DNA of 64,000 nt, taken from Xanthomonas floridensis. GTDB taxonomy: Bacteria; Pseudomonadota; Gammaproteobacteria; Xanthomonadales; Xanthomonadaceae. This document shows positions 9,356-16,363 of this stretch, one piece after another. How positions within the stretch are numbered: the stretch's first letter is position 1; every line of letters starts with the position of its first letter. Both the position numbers and the translations under genes were made by a program. Below the pieces are notes generated by a model. The model searched no databases. It was not told the origin of the DNA and was given only the letters and a program-made list of their open reading frames with translations. Location: positions 124,001 through 188,000 of the forward strand of contig NZ_LXNG01000045.1 of the NCBI RefSeq assembly GCF_001642575.1. Direction: 5' to 3'.

Positions 9356-11650
9356 ATGCCTAAGCGCTTGAATACCGATCAGTTGGCGGCCGCACTGGCC
9401 GCCGTTCTCACCGCCACAACGCGTCGCCACACGCTCGCCTCGATGACCCTGCTGGTGGCAGGCGCGCCAGGCCTGCCCGCGTTTGCCCAGGAGGCGCGCA
9501 CCCTGGATGCGGTCAGCGTGGTGGGTACCGGGTCCACCCGCACCACCGCCTCCATTTCGATGGACGAGATCCAGGCGCAGGTGCCTGGCGTGGCACCGCA
9601 ACAACTGCTGGCCAGCCTGCCCGGCGTGAATGTGCAGACCACCGACCCGTTCGGGCTGTACGAGTTCGGTGATTCGATGACCATCCGCGGGTTTTCCGCC
9701 AACCAGATCGGCGTGACCCTGGACGGCATTCCGATCGAAACCTTCGACACCCGCGAAGGTGGGCCGATCACCCGCTACGTCTCCAGCGAAAACCTGCTCG
9801 ATGTGACGGTGTCCGCCGGCTCGGGCGATGTCACCCAGCCTTCCTATCACGCACTGGGAGGTGCGATCCGCTACACCAGTCTTCCGCCCAAGGGCGGTGA
9901 TACCTGGAGCGGCAATCTCACCCAGACCATCGGCTCGGACGATCTGGTGCGCAGTTTTATCCGTCTGGATACGCCGCAGTGGTGGGCGGGCGGGCCGAGT
10001 GCGTACCTCTCTGCATCGCGCACGCAGGGCGGGGTGTGGGACATGGCACCGGCCACGCAAAAAAGCGATCACTTCGAAGCCAAGATCCGCCAGGCCTGGG
10101 ACGCCGGCAGCCTGACCTTGGGCTGGATCTACAACAATCGCAAGGACTACGACGTGCAGTCGTACAACTCCGACGGCTCGGTGTCGTGGGATCTGCACGA
10201 ACGCATCACCGGCAATCCGGAAGTGGATGCCGAGCATTACAGCGAGTGGCAGAACGGCCGCCGCGATTCGCTGTTGAGCCTGCATGGCGATTTCGTGGTC
10301 AACGACGCCATCGGCGTCACCTTCACCGGTTACTACGAAAACAAGCACGGCTACGGCGTCGGCGGCACGCCCCCGAGCACCGCCACCGGGTTGTACAACG
10401 ATGCGATTGCCGGCACGCCGGGGCGCACCGACATCGCCATCAACGACCCGCAGAGCGTCGATGCCAACGGCAATGTCACCCGGGTCGGTGCGATGACGCG
10501 GCGCGAAGAAATCATGGGCGGCGATCGCTACGGCCTGACCACCGCAGTGGCGTGGGAGACCGAGCACAACAAGCTCGAAGTCGGTGCGTGGTACGAGAGC
10601 TACGACTTCGATCAGGTGCGTCCGTTGTACAACCTGGACCCGGCCACCGGCGCCTTGCTCAAGAACGCCTTGCCGATCGTCATTTACTACGACAACCACT
10701 TCTCCACCGAAGTGAAGCAGCTCTACATCAAGGACACGCTGCGCCTGCTGGGCGATCGGCTCACCATGGAGTTCGGTGCCAAGGGGCTGGACGTCAAACG
10801 CGACTACAACGGCATCGCCAATCTGGACGACTTCAATGTCGGTGTGCGCCGCGATGTCACCATCAAGAACAGCGATTGGTTCCAGCCGCAGGTCGGCGCC
10901 AGCTTCCAGCTCGCCGAAGGCGTGCAGGTGTTCGCCAACTACGCGGAAAACTTCAGTTCCGCGCCGCGTCTGGCATTGACCTCCGGTGCCTTCAATCCGG
11001 ACATCGCGCCGGAAGAATCCACCAACATCGATATCGGCATCCGCGCCGAATCCAGCCAGTGGAGCGGCTATATCGCCGCCTACAAGATCGATTATGAAAA
11101 TCGCATCATCGCGCTGACCGACCCGGACCCGCTGGTGGTTGCCCCCACCGTCTACGCCAACGTCGGCGACGTGCAGACCTACGGTGCGGAAGTCTCCGGC
11201 ATGTGGAAGCCGGCGCCGGGCTGGCGGCTGGGTGCGTCGCTGACCTGGAATCAATCCGAATTCCAGGACAATTATTTCGGGCCGGTCAGCGGCAACCTGG
11301 TGCAGGTGAAGGGCAACGACGTGCCGGATGCGCCGAAGGTGATGGTCAGCGTCAACGGCGGTTGGGAAGGCGAGCACTTCTTCGCCAACCTCGACACCAA
11401 ATACACCGGCAAGCGTTACGGCGACACGCTCAATACCGACCAGGCGGACGCCACCTTCATCGTCAACGGCAGCGTCGGTTATCAAGGCGGCGATGCCGGC
11501 TTTCTTGCCGGTGGGCGGCTGCAGCTGTCGGTCTACAACCTGTTCGACAAGGACGATGCGATCGGTGCGGTGTTTCCCAACGAGAGTTCCGGCTCGTATC
11601 AGCTGATCGCACCGCGCCAGCTGTTCGCCAGCCTTTCCTACCGCTTCTGA
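9356..11650 (+). CDS. TonB-dependent outer-membrane receptor of the amine cluster
   Basis: A 764-residue outer-membrane receptor. A signal region is followed by AFAQEARTLDAVSVVGTG, a TonB-box-like start, then a plug domain (about residues 60-160, MTIRGFSANQIGVTLDGIP) and a 22-strand barrel ending in the aromatic FASLSYRF. The start at 9356 has AGGGG 10 bases upstream. The receptor would bring an energy-dependent substrate across the outer membrane. Its position immediately ahead of the exported oxidase, cytochrome, RidA, aminotransferase and azurin genes suggests the ligand is an amine-containing molecule or an amine-bearing chelate. The ligand itself cannot be read from sequence. Confidence 0.9.
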   Translation: MPKRLNTDQLAAALAAVLTATTRRHTLASMTLLVAGAPGLPAFAQEARTLDAVSVVGTGSTRTTASISMDEIQAQVPGVAPQQLLASLPGVNVQTTDPFGLYEFGDSMTIRGFSANQIGVTLDGIPIETFDTREGGPITRYVSSENLLDVTVSAGSGDVTQPSYHALGGAIRYTSLPPKGGDTWSGNLTQTIGSDDLVRSFIRLDTPQWWAGGPSAYLSASRTQGGVWDMAPATQKSDHFEAKIRQAWDAGSLTLGWIYNNRKDYDVQSYNSDGSVSWDLHERITGNPEVDAEHYSEWQNGRRDSLLSLHGDFVVNDAIGVTFTGYYENKHGYGVGGTPPSTATGLYNDAIAGTPGRTDIAINDPQSVDANGNVTRVGAMTRREEIMGGDRYGLTTAVAWETEHNKLEVGAWYESYDFDQVRPLYNLDPATGALLKNALPIVIYYDNHFSTEVKQLYIKDTLRLLGDRLTMEFGAKGLDVKRDYNGIANLDDFNVGVRRDVTIKNSDWFQPQVGASFQLAEGVQVFANYAENFSSAPRLALTSGAFNPDIAPEESTNIDIGIRAESSQWSGYIAAYKIDYENRIIALTDPDPLVVAPTVYANVGDVQTYGAEVSGMWKPAPGWRLGASLTWNQSEFQDNYFGPVSGNLVQVKGNDVPDAPKVMVSVNGGWEGEHFFANLDTKYTGKRYGDTLNTDQADATFIVNGSVGYQGGDAGFLAGGRLQLSVYNLFDKDDAIGAVFPNESSGSYQLIAPRQLFASLSYRF

Positions 11651-11765
11651 TGGCTCCGCTGCGCGCGGTGTTGCCGGTGACCGCAGGCGGGATACGCCTT
11701 GGCGCCGCGCGCGGCCGGGGCATCGAGTTGGCTTTTGTTCCACTACCTGCAGGGGACGTGCGTTG

Positions 11766-13373
11766 ATGCAAGGCAATCACACTGGGGCGATGACGCGGCG
11801 GCAATTGCTGGCGCGCATCGGCATGACCGCTGGCGGGGCCATGATGTATCAGGCGATGAGCAGCCTGGGCATGGCCGCCGAGTCAACCTTCACCGGGCCG
11901 TTGCAACTGGATGGCGATGCGAAGGGCGCCTCGGTGCTGGTGCTGGGCGCCGGCCTTGCAGGCATGACGGCCGCCTTCGAATTGCGCAAGGCGGGGTATC
12001 GCGTGCAGCTGCTGGAATACAACGCCCGTCCGGGTGGGCGTAACTGGACCTTGCGCGGTGGCGATCGCTACACCGAGCTCGGCGGCGCCACCCAGCACTG
12101 CAAGTTCGACGAAGGCCATTACCTCAATCCCGGGCCATGGCGCATTCCGCATCATCACCGGGCGGTGTTGAGCTACTGCAAGCAGTTCGGCGTGGCGCTG
12201 GAAGCCTTCAACCAGGTCAATTACAACGCGTTGCTTCATAGCCAGAACGGCTTCGATGGCAAGCCGCAGCGCTTTCGCGCCATCGATGCCGACTGCAAGG
12301 GGCATGTGTCCGAGCTGCTGGCCAAGTGCACGCAACAGCACGCGCTGGACACGCTGGTCAGCAACGAGGACCAGCAGATCCTGCTCGAATCGCTGCGTAC
12401 CTGGGGTGCGCTGGATCAAAAGTTCGGTTACGTCAAAGGCAAGGACAGCAGCGAGCGGCGCGGTTTTGCGCGCTATCCCGGCGGCGGGTTGTCGGGCAAG
12501 CCGGAATTCTCCCAGCCCTTCAGCGTGCAGGACGTATTGCGCTCGCGGCTGTGGACCACGCTGGCAGCCGGCAACAACTACGAGATGCAGACCACCATGT
12601 TTCAGCCAGTCGGTGGCATGGACCAGATCGGCAAGGCGTTTGCGCGTCAGCTCGGCGATGCCATTACCTACAACGCCAAGGTCACCAGGATCGACCAGGA
12701 TGGCACCGGCGTGCGGGTGTCCTGGCAGGACGCGGTACGCGGCGGCGAAGAGCGCATCGCCAGTGCGGACTGGTGCATCTGCACGATTCCGCTGTCGGTG
12801 CTGAGCCGCATTCCGGTCACTGCCAGCGATGCGATGACCACCGCCATCGGCAAGGTGCCGTATGCGGCGTCGGTGAAGGTGGGGCTGCAGTTCAAGCGCC
12901 GCTTCTGGGAGGAGGACGAGGCGATCTACGGCGGCATCAGCTACACCGATCTGCCGATTACCTTGATCAGCTATCCCAGTACCGGCTATCACAGCCCTGG
13001 CAAGGGCGTGCTGCTCGGCGCCTATGTGTGGGGGCTGGATGCCTACCAGTTCACGTCAATGAGCCCGCAGGAGCGCGTGCGCAAGGCGGTCGAATACGGC
13101 ACGCAACTGCATCCACAGTATCCGCGCGAATTCGAAACCGGGATCGCGGTCGGTTGGCATCGCGTACCGTTTACCCATGGCTGTTTCGGCATGTGGACCG
13201 AGCAGGCCCGCGCCGAGCATTACGCACCGCTGTGCCAGATCGATGGCCGTCTGGCACTGGCCGGCGAGCATGTGTCCTATATCCCGGCCTGGCAGGAGGG
13301 CGCGATCCTGTCCGCGCATGATGTCGTGGGCCGGCTGCATCGCACCGTCATTGCCGCAGGAGTCCGCGCATGA
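11766..13373 (+). CDS. Tat-exported flavin monoamine oxidase/dehydrogenase
   Basis: A 535-residue FAD-dependent amine oxidase. The N-terminus carries a twin-arginine signal (TRRQLLARIG, Arg11-Arg12) before a hydrophobic stretch ending AAES, so the folded flavoprotein is sent to the periplasm. The dinucleotide-binding motif GAGLAG is at residues 61-66, followed by the PGGRNWTLRGG stretch. The C-terminal LAGEHVSYIPAWQEGA is the family's FAD-covering motif. The ATG at 11766 follows a GGGGA ribosome site. It overlaps the cytochrome c gene by 4 bases, which suggests electrons pass to that cytochrome rather than to oxygen, as known for nicotine oxidoreductase NicA2. Substrate unknown. Confidence 0.88.
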   Translation: MQGNHTGAMTRRQLLARIGMTAGGAMMYQAMSSLGMAAESTFTGPLQLDGDAKGASVLVLGAGLAGMTAAFELRKAGYRVQLLEYNARPGGRNWTLRGGDRYTELGGATQHCKFDEGHYLNPGPWRIPHHHRAVLSYCKQFGVALEAFNQVNYNALLHSQNGFDGKPQRFRAIDADCKGHVSELLAKCTQQHALDTLVSNEDQQILLESLRTWGALDQKFGYVKGKDSSERRGFARYPGGGLSGKPEFSQPFSVQDVLRSRLWTTLAAGNNYEMQTTMFQPVGGMDQIGKAFARQLGDAITYNAKVTRIDQDGTGVRVSWQDAVRGGEERIASADWCICTIPLSVLSRIPVTASDAMTTAIGKVPYAASVKVGLQFKRRFWEEDEAIYGGISYTDLPITLISYPSTGYHSPGKGVLLGAYVWGLDAYQFTSMSPQERVRKAVEYGTQLHPQYPREFETGIAVGWHRVPFTHGCFGMWTEQARAEHYAPLCQIDGRLALAGEHVSYIPAWQEGAILSAHDVVGRLHRTVIAAGVRA

Positions 13374-13795
13374 GCTGGTTGCCCCGTACGCTGGTTGCCA
13401 CCGTCGTGCTCGTCATCGGCACGTTGCTGCTTCCACCCGGCATGCGCAGTGCCCGCGCGCAGAGTTCCGATGCCACGGCGCTGTACCCGCAGAAAGGGTT
13501 CGCCACCGCGTCCGGCGAGCACGTCTATCGCGCGGTGTGCCAGGGCTGTCACATGCCGGCCGGCACCGGTGCGCAGGGTGCGGGCGAATACCCGGCGCTG
13601 GCCGGCAATCCCAAGCTGGCAGCTGCGCCCTACGTCACCATGATGGTACTCGACGGCCATGCGGGCATGCCGGGATTTGGCGACATGCTCACAGACCGTC
13701 AGGTGGCCGAAGTGGTGAGCTATGTGCGCACCCATTTCGGCAACGACCATGCCGAGCGCGTTACTGTCGACGACGTCAAACTGCTGCGCCACTGA
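13370..13795 (+). CDS. Small periplasmic c-type cytochrome
   Basis: A 141-residue secreted monoheme cytochrome. An N-terminal signal ends near SARAQS. The heme site CQGCH has Cys57, Cys60 and His61, and Met100 in GMPGFGDML is the likely sixth ligand, with the C-terminal helix EVVSYVRTHFG typical of class I cytochromes. Its ATG overlaps the amine oxidase stop (ATGA), a sign of coupled translation. Inferred role: electron acceptor of the oxidase, passing electrons to azurin or a terminal oxidase. Confidence 0.9.
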   Translation: MSWLPRTLVATVVLVIGTLLLPPGMRSARAQSSDATALYPQKGFATASGEHVYRAVCQGCHMPAGTGAQGAGEYPALAGNPKLAAAPYVTMMVLDGHAGMPGFGDMLTDRQVAEVVSYVRTHFGNDHAERVTVDDVKLLRH

Positions 13796-13818
13796 CCTTT
13801 CCCAGCCAAGGAGTTGCC

Positions 13819-14322
13819 ATGTCCCGTTCCACGTTGTTTGCCGTCACCGCTGCCGCATTGTGGTGCGCAAGTCTGACCGCCGCGCACGCTGCCGATGTCA
13901 TCCGCCACAAGATTCCCAATAGCGATTTTCCGATTGCCGCCGCGGTGGAGATTCCTGCCGGCAAGGCCACTGTATACGTCAGCGGCAAGGTGCCGGCGGT
14001 GGTGGATGCGAGCGCACCGAAAGATTCACCTGCGGCCTATGGCGACACCAAGGCGCAGACGGTCAGCGTGTTGAAGCAGATCCAGGACCAGCTGAAATCG
14101 CTCGGACTGGGCATGGGCGATGTGGTGAAGATGCAGGTGTTTCTGGTCGGCGATCCGGCGATGGGCGGCAAGATGGATTTCAACGGGTTCATGGAAGGCT
14201 ACCGGCAGTTCTTCGGCACCAAGGAACAGCCCAACCTGCCGGCGCGCTCGGCGTTCCAGATCGCTGCATTGGGCAACCCGCTGTATCGGGTGGAGATCGA
14301 AGTGGTGGCCGTACGTCCCTGA
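13819..14322 (+). CDS. Exported RidA (YjgF/YER057c/UK114) family protein
   Basis: A 167-residue RidA-type protein with a cleavable signal peptide (MSRSTLFAVTAAALWCASL, cut after HAADV). RidA proteins hydrolyse reactive enamine/imine intermediates made by PLP and flavin enzymes, and most are cytoplasmic. The fold signature is visible in GKVPAVVD, VLKQIQDQLKSLG, DVVKMQVFLVGD and PARSAFQIAALG. The arginine that binds carboxylates in classical RidA would be the one in PARSAF. The start at 13819 has a strong AAGGAG 5 bases upstream. It probably hydrolyses the imine released by the upstream oxidase. Confidence 0.87.
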   Translation: MSRSTLFAVTAAALWCASLTAAHAADVIRHKIPNSDFPIAAAVEIPAGKATVYVSGKVPAVVDASAPKDSPAAYGDTKAQTVSVLKQIQDQLKSLGLGMGDVVKMQVFLVGDPAMGGKMDFNGFMEGYRQFFGTKEQPNLPARSAFQIAALGNPLYRVEIEVVAVRP

Positions 14323-14352
14323 GTTGGTGTCGTTGCCTTGCCGGAGAAGCTC

Positions 14353-15555
14353 ATGAAAACCGCCGTGTCGCGTCGCAGATTCCTGCGTGATTCCGCCCTG
14401 TTCGCTGGCGCTGCCGGAACCGGTGCCCTACCGCTGCTTGCCAGTGCCGCCGAACGTCCCGCCGCCATCGCGCCACCAACCGCCGGCGCGTTGTCGCCGG
14501 TGATGATCGGCTCCAACGAATATCCGGACGGACCATGCCCGGCGGCGATCCGGGCGATCACGCAGATCGCTCCGCAAGGTGGGCGCTATCTGCGTGACGT
14601 GCAACTGGAGCTGATGACCACGCTGGCAGCCGAACTCAGGTTGCCGTTGGATCACCTGATGGCGTATGCCGGCTCCACCGAGCCGCTGGACTACACGATG
14701 CTGGCGTTTACCTCGCCTGGCGCCTCGCTGGTGACTGCCGATCCCACCTACGAGTCGGGCTGGCGCGCGGCCACGCGCAATGGCGCCAAGCTGATCAAGG
14801 TGCCGCTGCGCAAGGATTTTTCGCACGACGTGCAAGCCATGTGCAGTGCCGATGCGCATGCCGGCGTCATCTACATCTGCAATCCCAACAACCCCACCGG
14901 TTCGGTGACCGCGCGCAAGGACCTGGACTACGCACTGGCGCACAAGCCCAAGGGCAGCGTGCTGGTGGTGGACGAGGCCTACATCCACTTTGCGCAGAGC
15001 ACCCGCAGCGTGGTGGACATGGTGGCGGCGGGCGAAGACGTGGTGGTGCTGCGCACCTTCTCCAAGCTCTACGGCATGGCCGGCATCCGCCTGGGCTACG
15101 CCGCAGCACGGCCAGAGTTATTGGCCAAGCTGATGTTCTACAGCGTCAACAGCCTGCCGGTAACGGCAGCCGCTGCCGGGCTGGCCAGCTTGCGCGACAC
15201 CGCATTGGTGCCGCAACGGCGCGCCCGCACCACCGCCACGCGCGAGGACGTGATCGGGTTCCTGCGCGCGCAGGGCTACGCCTGCACCGCATCGGAGAGC
15301 AATTGCTTCATGGTCGATGTGAAGCAACCGGCGGCAGGCTTCAAGGATGCCATGACCAGCTTCGGCGTGTTCATCGGACGCAGCTGGCCGGTGTGGCCAA
15401 CCTGGTCGCGCATCACCGTGGGCACACCCGAGGAGATGGCGCACTTCAAGCAGGCCTTCGTGCAGGTGATGGCCGGCAAGCGCGGCACGTTCCAGGCGCC
15501 GCAGGTGGCGTCGGCCACGGACGCGCACATGGACGCATTCTTCCTTCATGCCTGA
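14353..15555 (+). CDS. Tat-exported PLP aminotransferase (HisC-like, class I/II)
   Basis: A 400-residue fold-type I PLP enzyme related to histidinol-phosphate aminotransferase. It begins with a twin-arginine signal (SRRRFLRDSALFAG), so it appears to be exported with its cofactor bound. Motifs seen: CNPNNPTG near residues 176-183, the VVDEAYIHF aspartate, and Lys238 in RTFSKLYGMAGIRLGYA. The start at 14353 follows GGAGAAG. A periplasmic PLP enzyme is unusual; PvdN of Pseudomonas siderophore maturation is a known case. Here it may act on the same amine or amino acid as the oxidase and RidA. Not a hisC: no histidine genes nearby. Confidence 0.86.
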   Translation: MKTAVSRRRFLRDSALFAGAAGTGALPLLASAAERPAAIAPPTAGALSPVMIGSNEYPDGPCPAAIRAITQIAPQGGRYLRDVQLELMTTLAAELRLPLDHLMAYAGSTEPLDYTMLAFTSPGASLVTADPTYESGWRAATRNGAKLIKVPLRKDFSHDVQAMCSADAHAGVIYICNPNNPTGSVTARKDLDYALAHKPKGSVLVVDEAYIHFAQSTRSVVDMVAAGEDVVVLRTFSKLYGMAGIRLGYAAARPELLAKLMFYSVNSLPVTAAAAGLASLRDTALVPQRRARTTATREDVIGFLRAQGYACTASESNCFMVDVKQPAAGFKDAMTSFGVFIGRSWPVWPTWSRITVGTPEEMAHFKQAFVQVMAGKRGTFQAPQVASATDAHMDAFFLHA

Positions 15556-15759
15556 TGCAGACGGTTGAGCCACGCCTGCAGGGTCATGGCGAGGTGTGGC
15601 GGTGATACGTGGCACCGGTCATCGCCTGCGCACTGCGATAGCGGCCCGTGGATGGTTCTGTTGACCTCGACAAGGCGTTACCCTGCAAGCGCCGACGCTG
15701 TGCGCGCAGCGATGGTTGCCTTGGGCGCGTGGTGTATTTCTTATTGCAGGAGTCATGCC

Positions 15760-16209
15760 TTGAAACTATTTTCGACGATCGCGGTACTGGGTTTGCTGGG
15801 GCTGGCGCCTTCGGCCTGGGCAAAGACCTGCGCGGTGACCATCACTGGCAACGACCAGATGAAATTCGACCAGAGCGCCATCGCCATCGCGCCCGACTGC
15901 ACCCAGGTGGACGTCACGCTCAAGCATACGGGCAAGATGGCCGCCACCGTGATGGGGCATAACTGGGTGCTGACCAAGACTGCCGATTTCCAGCCGATCG
16001 CCAATGCCGGCGTGCGGTCCACCCTTGCCGACAGCTATCTGCCCAAGGCCGATGCGCGCGTGATCGCGCATACCAAGGTCATCGGCGGAGGCGAGAGCAC
16101 CACGGTCAGCTTTGCCACCGGCAAGTTGACCAAAGGCGGCGCGTATACGTTCTTCTGCTCGTTCCCCGGGCATTGGGCGATGATGAAGGGCACGCTGAGC
16201 TTCGGCTGA
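15760..16209 (+). CDS. Azurin (blue copper electron carrier)
   Basis: A 149-residue precursor with a 21-residue signal ending AWA, giving a mature azurin of the usual 128 residues. Copper ligands are all present: His67, Cys133, His138 and Met142, which equal His46, Cys112, His117 and Met121 of mature azurin. The only start that fits is TTG at 15760, with AGGAG 7 bases upstream; the nearby ATG is out of frame. Azurin passes electrons in the periplasm, so it could link the amine oxidase and cytochrome c to a terminal oxidase. A 204-base gap separates it from the aminotransferase gene, so it may have its own promoter. Confidence 0.93.
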   Translation: MKLFSTIAVLGLLGLAPSAWAKTCAVTITGNDQMKFDQSAIAIAPDCTQVDVTLKHTGKMAATVMGHNWVLTKTADFQPIANAGVRSTLADSYLPKADARVIAHTKVIGGGESTTVSFATGKLTKGGAYTFFCSFPGHWAMMKGTLSFG

Positions 16210-16363
16210 TGTGGTCGCGGGGCGGCGTGCATCTGTGGCGTGTGGAGTGCCGATGCATTGACTTGAGCGTTGCTTGCAGCAGTCACGCGCTGCAGGCGCA
16301 GGCGCCGCCGTCGCCGTCGGTGAAGGACGCAGGTCGGGCGAACGCCGCCAGGTGCCCCGCCAC

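Noticed and set aside
9320-11776. 818-codon minus-strand open frame opposite the first TonB receptor
   Set aside because: Antisense shadow of a clear receptor gene; no recognisable motif or ribosome site.
14353-15555. Calling the Tat aminotransferase hisC
   Set aside because: It is exported, has no histidine-pathway neighbours, and sits in an amine-oxidase cluster; similarity to HisC is at family level.
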